Source: Levilactobacillus huananensis
GTDB taxonomy: Bacteria; Bacillota; Bacilli; Lactobacillales; Lactobacillaceae
Length of the DNA: 64,000 nt
NCBI RefSeq assembly: GCF_003946145.1
Contig: NZ_RHOC01000001.1
Span: forward strand, 370,637-434,636
Direction: 5' to 3'
Made by a program: the position numbers and the translations under genes. A model generated the notes under the pieces. That model was given only the letters and a program-made list of their open reading frames with translations. It was not told the DNA's origin and did not search any database. Of this stretch, positions 56,399-64,000 are shown in pieces (position 1 is the first letter of the stretch; each line of letters begins with the position of its first letter).

Positions 56399-57742
56399 CT
56401 ACTTCTTACGACGAAAGGCACTGACGAAGAACCCATCTGAATCGTAGTCATCAGGGTAAATTGCCAAGGTATCCGTCGTTCGGTCATCCTTAAGGTTTAA
56501 TTTAGTGGTTACACGAAGGGCTTCGAAGTCAGGGTGTTCTGCCAAGAACTTCTCAGCAACTTCGTTATTTTCTGTCTTTAAAATGGTGCAGGTACTGTAG
56601 ACCAGAATCCCGTCAGCCTTGAGCTTAGGTACCACGGCATCCAAAATTCCTAACTGTACTTTTTGAAGTTGATGAATATCTTGTGGTGTCTTTTCGTAAC
56701 GAATTTCAGGCTTCCGACGAATTAATCCCAATCCGGAACATGGCGCGTCGACTAAGATTCGATCAAACTTGCCGTCCTTGAACTTGTCGTCTACCTTGCG
56801 AGCATCTAAGGCCATAGCGTCAACGCGATCGGCCACGTGCATCCGCTCGGCGTTACGTTCGATAACCTGGATCTTCTTTTCATGAAGATCCAAAGCCGTC
56901 ACTTTACCACCAGAATGGGGATCAAGTAAGGCCGCAATCTGCGTTGTCTTCCCCCCCGGTGCGGCACAAGCATCTAAAACTTGGTCACCAGGACGGACTT
57001 GTAAGGCTTCGACGGGTAACATGGCACTCTCGTCTTGAATCGTCACCTTACCGTCTTCAAAAACGCGGCTCTCGCTCGCTGGATGATCGTCTAAACGAAA
57101 GGCACCAGCAGCGACAAGACTTGGGGTAACTTCGTAGCCTTCGGATTCCAAAGACTGCTTAACGGCTTCCGGTGTCGTCACCAGTGGGTTGACCCGCACA
57201 GATTGTGCGGCCGGCTGATTGATGGTCTCCAAGATGCTGATCGTTTTCTCTTCACCGACCTGTTCCTGAAGTGCTGTAATCAGCCATTCCGGCACAGAAT
57301 AGGTAATACTGAGACGCTTCAACGGATCCTTAATTTTAGAGATGTCGGGTAAGCCTTGACGATCCATGGCATGCAAGACACCGGTCACAAAACGACGGAT
57401 TCCTTCATGGCCCCGATCCTTGGCCAACTGAATGGCTTCGTTAAAGATGGCGCGTTTAGGCACCCGGTCCAGATAAATTTCCTGATAAAGGGCCACTAAC
57501 AAAGTCATCTTAACCCAGGGTAATACCTTTTGATTGGGCTTTACGAAACCTTCCAAATAGTATTCCAACGTTAGCTGATGTTGAATGGTTCCATAAACCA
57601 AGTTGGTTACGAAACGTCGATCAACATCACTTAGGTTGTGACTGCTTAAGGTCTGTTCCAATTGTAGGTTTGAGTATGCCCCATTGGCAACTCGGGTCAG
57701 TGCTTCAACCGCTAACGCTCTAGGCGTTACATTTCTCGTCAT
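56399..57742 (-). CDS. rsmB: 16S rRNA (cytosine-C5) methyltransferase RsmB
   Basis: Forms m5C967-type modification on 16S rRNA (E. coli numbering). The N-terminal NusB-like domain covers residues 1-135; the methyltransferase domain has DACAAPGGKTTQIA, DAPCSGLGLIRRKPEIRY and STCTI with the two mechanistic cysteines. The 447-residue length is standard. Its ATG overlaps the fmt stop (TAATG). Confidence 0.96.
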   Translation of the reverse strand: MTRNVTPRALAVEALTRVANGAYSNLQLEQTLSSHNLSDVDRRFVTNLVYGTIQHQLTLEYYLEGFVKPNQKVLPWVKMTLLVALYQEIYLDRVPKRAIFNEAIQLAKDRGHEGIRRFVTGVLHAMDRQGLPDISKIKDPLKRLSITYSVPEWLITALQEQVGEEKTISILETINQPAAQSVRVNPLVTTPEAVKQSLESEGYEVTPSLVAAGAFRLDDHPASESRVFEDGKVTIQDESAMLPVEALQVRPGDQVLDACAAPGGKTTQIAALLDPHSGGKVTALDLHEKKIQVIERNAERMHVADRVDAMALDARKVDDKFKDGKFDRILVDAPCSGLGLIRRKPEIRYEKTPQDIHQLQKVQLGILDAVVPKLKADGILVYSTCTILKTENNEVAEKFLAEHPDFEALRVTTKLNLKDDRTTDTLAIYPDDYDSDGFFVSAFRRKK

Positions 57743-58686
57743 TATTCAACCACCTGTTCGCCCACATTAAGGGCATCTTGAGTTCCGTTTAGAAAATCGG
57801 TAATACTTAATTTTGGTTTACCGGCCGGTTGGAGCGTCTCGATTGCGAGAACGCCGTGTTCCCCGGTCGCAATAGCCAAGTGATGCTTGTCGTGACTCAC
57901 CAATTGGCCGGGCTTGAGATCCGTCGTCTGATCAAGTACTTTAACCTGCCACAACTTGGTCCGCACACCATTGAGATAGACGTGTGCCGTTGGAAATGGC
58001 CGCAATGCGCGAACCTTGCAGTCGATTAGGTGAGCACTCAGCGTAATAGCCACGCGTTCTTCTTCCGGCTTAATTGTCGGCGAAAAGGTTACCAGGCTCT
58101 CGTCTTGAGGTACTGGCGTAATTTCATTCGCCAAAAGCTTAGGTAAAGTGGCCAGTAAGAGGTCGCGACCCAACAGACTCAGCTTGTCAAACATGCTTCC
58201 CACATCGTCTTGGTCCGTGATCGGTATAGCTTCTTGTGCGATGACATCCCCGGCATCCATCTTCTTTTCCATGTACATAATAGAAACCCCAGTCTCCTTG
58301 TCACCATTCATGATGGCATAGTGTACGGGGGCCCCACCACGGTACTTGGGCAACAATGAGGCATGGACATTAATCGCCGCCACCTTAGCCGCTTTCAGCA
58401 GCTTAGTTGGCAGAAATTGACCAAAGGCTGCCGTCACAATCAGGTCTGGGGCTAATTCAATGGCTCTAGCCATCTCAGGGCTCCCGGAAATCTTCTCAGG
58501 CTGTAAAACCTCGATATCGTGTTCCACGGCCACTTGCTTGACGGGTGACGCTGTTAAAACATGCTTCCGACCGACACGACGGTCTGGCTGTGTCACCACG
58601 GCCAGAACATCGTAGTCATGGTCGATCAAACTACTCAGGATCGGCGCAGAAAACTGCGGCGTTCCCATAAAAATAACTGAAGTCAT
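57742..58686 (-). CDS. fmt: methionyl-tRNA formyltransferase
   Basis: Formylates initiator Met-tRNA using 10-formyl-tetrahydrofolate. The 314-residue protein has VIFMGTPQFSAPIL, NVHASLLPKYRGGAPVHYAI and DAGDVIAQEAIPI, plus the C-terminal OB-like domain. It lies 50 bases after priA and is coupled to rsmB. Confidence 0.97.
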   Translation of the reverse strand: MTSVIFMGTPQFSAPILSSLIDHDYDVLAVVTQPDRRVGRKHVLTASPVKQVAVEHDIEVLQPEKISGSPEMARAIELAPDLIVTAAFGQFLPTKLLKAAKVAAINVHASLLPKYRGGAPVHYAIMNGDKETGVSIMYMEKKMDAGDVIAQEAIPITDQDDVGSMFDKLSLLGRDLLLATLPKLLANEITPVPQDESLVTFSPTIKPEEERVAITLSAHLIDCKVRALRPFPTAHVYLNGVRTKLWQVKVLDQTTDLKPGQLVSHDKHHLAIATGEHGVLAIETLQPAGKPKLSITDFLNGTQDALNVGEQVVE

Positions 58687-58736
58687 TGGACACCATACTT
58701 TCCATAGTTAAGTTTAAATTTAGTTGACTTAATTGC

Positions 58737-61154
58737 CTACATAAAGGACATTGGTTCAGAATCAATCGTCACGGTCAGCCCGCGCCTTGCTGGCGCCTGA
58801 GCTGCCTGACGAATTTGTTCGAGCACTGCCCGTAATTTTGGCTCGTGTTTATATTTAATCACAACTTGATAATAATACTTCCGCTTGACCCGTGCAATCG
58901 CCTTGGGCGTGGGTCCCAGGATAATAGCTTGGGGACTGAGGCCCTGTTTTAAAGCCTCAACAATCTGAAACATTGCTTTAGCTGCTACCGCTTCTTCCTC
59001 ATGACTCGCTGTCAACTGTACCGCAAAATAATATGGCGGGTAGCTTCCTTGGTGCCGCATATGCATCTCGGTCACGAAGAACCGTTCGTAATCCTGCTTC
59101 TGCGCCAACTGAATGGCATAATGATCCGGATTAAATGTCTGGATGTACACCTCACCGGGCTTGCTCGCCCGACCAGCCCGACCACTGACCTGCGTCAGCA
59201 GTTGGAAGGTCCGTTCACTCGCCCGAAAGTCTGGTAAACCTAGCGCCGTATCAGCGTTCAAAACGCCCACCAGCGTCACATTGGGAAAATCCAGACCCTT
59301 GGCAATCATTTGGGTTCCCAGTAAGATATCAGCCTTGTGTTCACCAAATTGACGAAGCAGACGCTCGTGAGCCCCTTTTCGCCGGGTAGAATCCACGTCC
59401 ATGCGCAAGATCTTTGCATCGGGTAACCGTTGTTCTAAAGCCTGTTGCACCTTCTGTGTCCCGGTCCCATAATAACGAATCTTCTTGCTATGACAGTTGG
59501 GACAAACATGAGGAATCGCCTCTTCATGCCCACAGTAGTGACATTTCATGCTATGCGTATCCATGTGTAGCGTCAGTGAAATATCACAATTGGGACATTT
59601 CAACACGAACCCACAATCCCGACACATGACAAATGACGAATAACCGCGTCGATTCAGCATCAAGACAATCTGTTCGTGGCGATCCAAACGTTCCTTAATG
59701 GCCGTCATTAAGGGTTCTGAGAAATCACTGTCTCCTTGTATTTTCATCTGTTCTCGCATGTCAACCACGTGAACAGTAGGCATAGCCTGAGCCTTTGCTC
59801 GCTTGGGCAACACTAAACGGGTGTAAAGGCCCTTGGCAGCTCGCGCACGCGTCTCTAGGGACGGGGTGGCACTTCCCAGCACTACTGGGCAATGATTGAA
59901 CTCTCCACGCCACAACGCCACGTCACGGGCGTGATAGCGTGGATTTTCATCCTGTTTGTAACTACTTTCGTGTTCCTCATCCATGATGATAATTCCGAGA
60001 TTTTCCACGGGTGCGAAGACTGCGGACCGGGCCCCGACAACCACCGTTGCCTCGCCACGATCGATCCGCCGCCATTCGTCGTACTGTTCTCCCTTAGACA
60101 AGCCACTGTGCAGGACCGCCACTCGTTGACCGAATCGTGCTTTCACCCGATTGACCATCTGAGGCGTCAGGGCAATTTCAGGGACTAACATGAGAGCCGT
60201 CCTTCCCTGTTCCAGGGCAATAGCAATACTTTGCAGGTAAACCTCAGTCTTCCCACTCCCGGTAACCCCTTCAACCAAGAAATTCTCAGCTTGTTGCTCG
60301 TCTATGGCGGTGGTAATCGCACTGACCGCCACTTGCTGCTCCGCGTTCAAATGCAGTGGTTTCGTCGGTGTGACCGGTTGATGGAACGGATCACGATAAA
60401 CCTCCAACGTCGATCGCGTCAACCACCCCTTCTCGGCGGCAGTCGTCATGACCGCTGCACTCACGTTAGCTTGTTTCCGAGCCTCACTCTGGGCAATGAC
60501 CTTATCAGCCGGCATTTGTGCAAGGTAGGCCAAGAGATCTGCCTGCTTTGGGGCCCGTTGACTGACGGCCTCACGAATCTCGTTTAATTTAGTTGGTGGC
60601 AATGCCGGGGTAATCCCAGTCGTCGTCTTCGCGGCGGCTTGATTCTTCACCTGGTAGACCACCTCGACCTTGCCCGCTCGCTGGAGCTTGAGTAGGCCAG
60701 CCACTGTCTGTTCATCAAGCTTGGTCGCATCAAAGTCTCTTGGCGCACCCTCTGGAAAGTAGGTCGCCATTTCAGCGTCACTAAGCGTGGTCGTTGGCCA
60801 CACCTGCCGCTTGGGTTGTGTCTTGAGTAGGTTAGGTAACATCGTTTGAATACAAGTAATCCGAAAAGCGTAGGTCGTCGTTGCCAGCCAATCCGCCAAT
60901 TGGCGTAATTCACTATTGAGAACCGGGGCCAGGTCGAGCACCGTTTCAATCGGCTTTAACTGACCGTCAAAGTTAGTGACATCACTGAGTCCCACGACCA
61001 CACCATCTACCAAACGATGACCACGGCCAAATGGCACAATCACCCGCATCCCCACTTGAACCTGATGCTCTAACTCTGTAGGGATCGCATAGGAGTAGGG
61101 ATCATTTGTCTGCATCGTGGGCACATCTACTAAAATTTGGCCAATTTGGGCCAT
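58737..61154 (-). CDS. priA: primosomal helicase PriA
   Basis: Replication-restart helicase of 805 residues. N-terminal fork-binding domain, then Walker A EGVTGSGKTEVYLQ, DEEHESSYKQ, and the cysteine-rich zinc insert (CRDCGFVLKCPNC and CHYCGHEE with CPNC), followed by GTQMIAKGLDFPNVT and QVSGRAGR. ATG 61154 has GAGG eight bases upstream; GTG 61163 overlaps it. Located between coaBC and fmt as usual. Confidence 0.96.
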   Translation of the reverse strand: MAQIGQILVDVPTMQTNDPYSYAIPTELEHQVQVGMRVIVPFGRGHRLVDGVVVGLSDVTNFDGQLKPIETVLDLAPVLNSELRQLADWLATTTYAFRITCIQTMLPNLLKTQPKRQVWPTTTLSDAEMATYFPEGAPRDFDATKLDEQTVAGLLKLQRAGKVEVVYQVKNQAAAKTTTGITPALPPTKLNEIREAVSQRAPKQADLLAYLAQMPADKVIAQSEARKQANVSAAVMTTAAEKGWLTRSTLEVYRDPFHQPVTPTKPLHLNAEQQVAVSAITTAIDEQQAENFLVEGVTGSGKTEVYLQSIAIALEQGRTALMLVPEIALTPQMVNRVKARFGQRVAVLHSGLSKGEQYDEWRRIDRGEATVVVGARSAVFAPVENLGIIIMDEEHESSYKQDENPRYHARDVALWRGEFNHCPVVLGSATPSLETRARAAKGLYTRLVLPKRAKAQAMPTVHVVDMREQMKIQGDSDFSEPLMTAIKERLDRHEQIVLMLNRRGYSSFVMCRDCGFVLKCPNCDISLTLHMDTHSMKCHYCGHEEAIPHVCPNCHSKKIRYYGTGTQKVQQALEQRLPDAKILRMDVDSTRRKGAHERLLRQFGEHKADILLGTQMIAKGLDFPNVTLVGVLNADTALGLPDFRASERTFQLLTQVSGRAGRASKPGEVYIQTFNPDHYAIQLAQKQDYERFFVTEMHMRHQGSYPPYYFAVQLTASHEEEAVAAKAMFQIVEALKQGLSPQAIILGPTPKAIARVKRKYYYQVVIKYKHEPKLRAVLEQIRQAAQAPARRGLTVTIDSEPMSFM

Positions 61155-61164
61155 GGTTGTCACC

Positions 61165-62376
61165 TCATTTCATTGCTAAGATTTTTGCTAATTGATCAAC
61201 TATTAGCGTTGCAATCCGCGCCTTACTGGTCTTCGGTGTCTGAATTTCCTCACCATTGGCCCCAATAAAAGTAACCTGATTGTCATCACTGTTGAATCCA
61301 ATGTCAGTCCGTGAGACATCATTGGCTGCCAGGAGGTCTAGCGACTTGCTGTGTAATTTGTGTTGCGCATTAGCTAACAAGTTCTGTGTCTCCGCAGCAA
61401 ACCCCACGGTCACCTGGTGCGGTTGCTTTATCTTCGCCACCTCCGCCAGAATATCTGGGGTCTTTCTTAATTTTAAAACCAGCTCGTCATTATCGACGCT
61501 CTTCTTAATCTTCTGGTCAGCTACGTCTAAGGGCTGGAAATCAGCTACTGCGGCGGCCATGACGAGTGCATCGGCTTGTGGAAAATGTTCTAAAACCGCC
61601 TGGGCGAGATCACTGGTACTCTGAATGGACACGACCGTCACGCCGCCTGGCGGCGTCAACCGCGTTGGCGCTGTGATCAGGGTGACCTTGGCCCCTGCTT
61701 GTTGCGCAGCAGCGGCCACGGCATATCCCATTTTGCCAGAAGAATCATTGGTCAAAAAACGGACGGGATCGAGCCGTTCACGGGTCCCCCCGGCGGTCAC
61801 AATCACAGACTTGCCTTGCAAGGGTTGTTGCCCAAAAAGTGGCGATTCTTGAAGTTGACGGATAATCTCGTCGGGTTCTAGAAAACGACCCATTCCCCGA
61901 TACCCTTCGGCCAAGGCACCTGTCGCCGGGGCCAGCACTGTCACACCATCGGCAATCAAGGTCTGCCGGTTGCGTTGAGTGGCTGAAGCCTGCCACATGT
62001 GTGTATTCATGGCTGGTACGATTACCTTAGGGGCAGCTGTCGCCAGCCAAGTTGCACTGGCAATATCATCGGCTAACCCATTGGCTAATTGGGCCATAAG
62101 GTTAGCTGAGGCCGGTGCAGCAATGGCCAAGTCTGTCCAGTCAGCCAATTCGATGTGAGGAATTTGACCGTCCGTTCGCCACCACTGATTATCGGTCAGC
62201 ACCGGTTGCTTGGTTAATGCAGCAAAGGTTGCTGGCGTCACGAATTTGGCAGCCGCAGCCGTTAAAACAACGCGAACAGTTGCACCAAGTCGTTGTAAGT
62301 CTCGAGCTAAGATAGCGGCCTTATAGGCAGCCACACTTCCGCTCACCGTTAGTGTCACGTGTTTTCCTTCAAACAT
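61165..62376 (-). CDS. coaBC: bifunctional phosphopantothenoylcysteine decarboxylase/synthase
   Basis: Two steps of coenzyme A synthesis. The N-terminal CoaC flavoprotein (residues 1-190) has GSVAAYKAA, catalytic His in PHIELADWTD and PAMNTHMWQ; the C-terminal CoaB synthase has VTAGGTRERLDPVRFLTN and AAAVADFQP with KIKK. 403 residues, normal. GGGAGGG precedes the ATG. A terminator separates it from rpoZ. Confidence 0.96.
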   Translation of the reverse strand: MFEGKHVTLTVSGSVAAYKAAILARDLQRLGATVRVVLTAAAAKFVTPATFAALTKQPVLTDNQWWRTDGQIPHIELADWTDLAIAAPASANLMAQLANGLADDIASATWLATAAPKVIVPAMNTHMWQASATQRNRQTLIADGVTVLAPATGALAEGYRGMGRFLEPDEIIRQLQESPLFGQQPLQGKSVIVTAGGTRERLDPVRFLTNDSSGKMGYAVAAAAQQAGAKVTLITAPTRLTPPGGVTVVSIQSTSDLAQAVLEHFPQADALVMAAAVADFQPLDVADQKIKKSVDNDELVLKLRKTPDILAEVAKIKQPHQVTVGFAAETQNLLANAQHKLHSKSLDLLAANDVSRTDIGFNSDDNQVTFIGANGEEIQTPKTSKARIATLIVDQLAKILAMK

Positions 62377-62418
62377 AGTAGCCCTCCCAATTTAACAGCA
62401 ATTGCTTAGCTTTCGTGA

Positions 62419-62456
62419 TAAAAAAAGCCAGATCACCCAATGGCAACCTGGTCTTT
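62419..62456 (-). terminator. terminator after rpoZ
   Basis: Stem AGACCAG / CTGGCTT on the minus strand with a 16-base loop and a seven-T run. Confidence 0.75.
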
Positions 62457-62471
62457 CCTGAAATGCCCGCG

Positions 62472-62687
62472 TTAGGCGTTCAAATCCTTTTCGTCCGGAT
62501 CAATCATTAGTGCGCCAGCAGCAATTTCTTCCAGGGCACGACCAATGGTCTTAGGCGACTTGTAATCGGTCAAGAGTGGCTTGGCACCGGCGTCCAACTC
62601 GTGGGCCCGCTTGCTAGCCAACATGATCAATGAATAACGTGAATCAACTTGTGCTAATAAGTCATCAACTGAGGGATAAAGTAGCAT
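62472..62687 (-). CDS. rpoZ: DNA-directed RNA polymerase omega subunit
   Basis: Small RNA polymerase subunit of 71 residues: [36 protein letters not shown] and [15 protein letters not shown]. It starts three bases after the gmk stop with the ribosome-binding site in the end of gmk. Confidence 0.95.
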   Translation of the reverse strand: MLLYPSVDDLLAQVDSRYSLIMLASKRAHELDAGAKPLLTDYKSPKTIGRALEEIAAGALMIDPDEKDLNA

Positions 62688-62690
62688 CTT

Positions 62691-63305
62691 CTATTCGTCT
62701 CCAATCATTTGTTCGTAATCCGGCATGACCCGGGTTACCCGTAACCGTTCACTGCGAATAATCATTTGAATCCGCTCAACCGCTTTGTTGACTTCGTCGT
62801 TCACCACGGCATAGTCATAGTTGCGCATCATTTGAATTTCACCAACGGCCTTCTTGATCCGTTTATTAATAACGTCCATGGCGTCAGTTCCCCGACCAAT
62901 CAAGCGGTGCTTTAATTCCATCAAGTCTGGCGGTGTCAGAAACACAAAGACGGCATCGGGACAATTTGCCCGAACCTGCATGGCACCGTTGACTTCAATT
63001 TCCAAAAAGACATCCTTACCTTGATCAAGGGTCTCATTAACATATTTTAACGGGGTTCCATAGTAGTTGTCAACATACTTGGCATATTCCAGCATCTGAC
63101 CGGTTCGAATATTTTCCTCAAACTCTTCTTTAGAAACAAAGTAATAATCGACACCATTGACTTCCCCCTCACGAGGTTGCCGAGTCGTCATTGAAATCGA
63201 ATATGAAAAATCGGTTGCGCCAGTTTCGAAAAGCGCCTTGCGCACGGTTCCCTTACCAACCCCGGAAGGCCCCGAGAGCACAATAAGCATTCCACGTTTA
63301 GCCAT
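62691..63305 (-). CDS. gmk: guanylate kinase
   Basis: Phosphorylates GMP to GDP. The 204-residue protein has [47 protein letters not shown] and RIKKAVGEI. First gene of the gmk-rpoZ pair; its 100-base leader contains a GGTAA / TTACC hairpin. Divergent from the YolD-like gene. Confidence 0.97.
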   Translation of the reverse strand: MAKRGMLIVLSGPSGVGKGTVRKALFETGATDFSYSISMTTRQPREGEVNGVDYYFVSKEEFEENIRTGQMLEYAKYVDNYYGTPLKYVNETLDQGKDVFLEIEVNGAMQVRANCPDAVFVFLTPPDLMELKHRLIGRGTDAMDVINKRIKKAVGEIQMMRNYDYAVVNDEVNKAVERIQMIIRSERLRVTRVMPDYEQMIGDE

Positions 63306-63509
63306 TGTTTAAAAATCCCTTCATCCAAAAAATTTATTTAAGCGCCGGTCACCGCCGAGTTGGTATGACCCTCACAACACCGGCAGTCTCTGCTATTAAT
63401 CTATAGGTAACTATATTACCACTATTTACCCTCAAATAGGTTGAATCCCACCCGAAAAACCAGAAAAAGTCCGGATCATTGGTAATTTCGAACCCTCGAT
63501 AAAAAACTC

Positions 63510-63538
63510 TTGCCTTTTCAAACGTATGTTCGTATAAT
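63510..63538 (+). promoter_or_regulatory. promoter with LexA-like box in the spacer
   Basis: -35 TTGCCT (63510-63515), 17-base spacer, perfect -10 TATAAT (63533-63538). CAAACGTATGTTCG (63519-63532) fits 12 of 14 positions of the Gram-positive LexA box CGAACRNRYGTTYC and fills the spacer, so bound LexA would block polymerase. Confidence 0.75.
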
Positions 63539-63570
63539 AAAGATACAAACAAACGTTCGAGGTGACCAGC

Positions 63571-63897
63571 ATGCAAAACTTAAATCTTAATCGCGTAGCC
63601 CTATCCGATCGGGTTGCCACTGCATACAAAGAATTATTTAGTTCCCGTCCCATTATTCAGGGACAAGTCGTTGACGCACAGATGCCAGAATCGCAACTGA
63701 CCTATTTTATTCGTCAGGCACTAGACCGACACTACTTTGTTCGCTTACAGTTTAAGAGTTCAAACCCAGACATTGCCCCCGCAGTGGCTATGGGTCATTT
63801 GAAAGAAGACACCGCTGGTCACCTCGTCTTGAAGCAAGACCATCGGTTAACGACAATCGTCGCCCCCAGACTCTTGCGTTCAATCCAACGATTTTAA
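63571..63897 (+). CDS. YolD-like protein, probably SOS-controlled
   Basis: Predicted 108-residue soluble protein. The C-terminal 60 residues (ALDRHYFVRLQF, MGHLKEDTAGHLVLKQ, LLRSIQRF) follow the beta-barrel pattern of YolD-like proteins, which often accompany SOS-induced Y-family polymerases. The match is by pattern, so the family call is tentative. ATG 63571 has GAGG eight bases upstream; GTG 63562 overlaps that site. A LexA-like box in its promoter supports a damage-response role. No polymerase gene is visible next to it before the window ends. Confidence 0.6.
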   Translation: MQNLNLNRVALSDRVATAYKELFSSRPIIQGQVVDAQMPESQLTYFIRQALDRHYFVRLQFKSSNPDIAPAVAMGHLKEDTAGHLVLKQDHRLTTIVAPRLLRSIQRF

Positions 63898-63923
63898 AAA
63901 ATAACGTCCCCTAGACCTGCTAT

Positions 63924-63982
63924 AGTCCCCTTAAGGTTGACAGATGAAAAAGTATAATTCATCTGTTAACTTTGAGGGGACT
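63924..63982 (+). repeat. 59-base imperfect palindrome near the window end
   Basis: Arms of 25 bases (63924-63948 and 63958-63982) match at 22 positions around a nine-base loop; outer part AGTCCCCT / AGGGGACT, inner part ACAGATGAA / TTCATCTGT. It ends six bases before an ATG. It may be a terminator for the preceding gene, an operator, or the leader of a transposase. Confidence 0.7.
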
Positions 63983-63987
63983 TTATT

Positions 63988-64000
63988 ATGCCTAGAACTA
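63988..64000 (+). CDS. start of a gene cut by the window end, unidentified
   Basis: ATG CCT AGA ACT (Met-Pro-Arg-Thr) directly after the palindrome with no good ribosome-binding site. Four codons do not allow identification. A transposase is possible given the upstream hairpin. Confidence 0.3.

Noticed and set aside
63936..63956. TTGACA and TATAAT next to each other as a promoter
   Set aside because: Only ten bases separate the hexamers, too short for sigma-70 type promoters; both lie in the palindrome.

Overview
The window looks like a chromosomal segment of a low-copy-repeat, roughly 50% G+C member of the Lactobacillaceae. A heterofermentative group such as Levilactobacillus is my inference. 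The evidence is the complete mevalonate route with a type II IPP isomerase, the Firmicutes housekeeping order gmk-rpoZ-coaBC-priA-fmt-rsmB-stp-pknB-rsgA-rpe-thiN and recG-plsX-acpP-rnc-smc-ftsY, and strong Gram-positive ribosome-binding sites. No rRNA, tRNA or CRISPR array was recognised.

Layout. 1-4085: isoprenoid operon (mevalonate kinase cut by the window edge, mvaD, phosphomevalonate kinase, fni) ending at a terminator. 4097-14151: mixed metabolic genes (RsmF-like methyltransferase, HAD phosphatase, M20 peptidase, glycerol kinase, tautomerase, YitT protein, C69 dipeptidase with a YjeM permease). 14256-21166: Kup potassium transporter, a small membrane protein, an ABC exporter with LytTR regulator and DUF3021 protein, and a membrane acyltransferase. 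21275-28167: accessory and partly AT-rich. It has two DHA2-type drug exporters with a divergent TetR regulator and a leftover exporter tail, a second HAD hydrolase, a broken MerR gene beside a YrdB-like gene, and an unexplained nested-hairpin element. 28168-63305: the conserved core on the minus strand, covering translation, protein export, chromosome structure, phospholipid precursors, serine/threonine kinase signalling and nucleotide or cofactor metabolism. 63519-63897: a divergent gene that appears SOS-controlled. The last 80 bases hold a long palindrome and the first codons of another gene.

How parts work together. Ffh, FtsY and YlxM form the co-translational targeting system. RpsP, KhpA, RimM, TrmD and L19 form the usual ribosome-maturation operon, here separated from ffh by about 6.4 kb. 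That insert carries a yybP-ykoY-type (manganese) riboswitch ahead of a P-type cation ATPase, followed by a MoxR-type AAA ATPase, a VWA protein and a 98-residue partner. PknB and its PP2C phosphatase are translationally coupled. PlsX, an acyl carrier protein and a FakA-like kinase place acyl-phosphate chemistry in one neighbourhood.

The observations I rate highest are the riboswitch-controlled ATPase, a LexA-like box exactly filling a promoter spacer ahead of a YolD-like gene, loss of the usual regulatory histidine in glycerol kinase, a MerR pseudogene whose likely target promoter survives, and the nested-hairpin element near 28.0 kb. All functional calls rest on reading motifs by eye; no database search was run.
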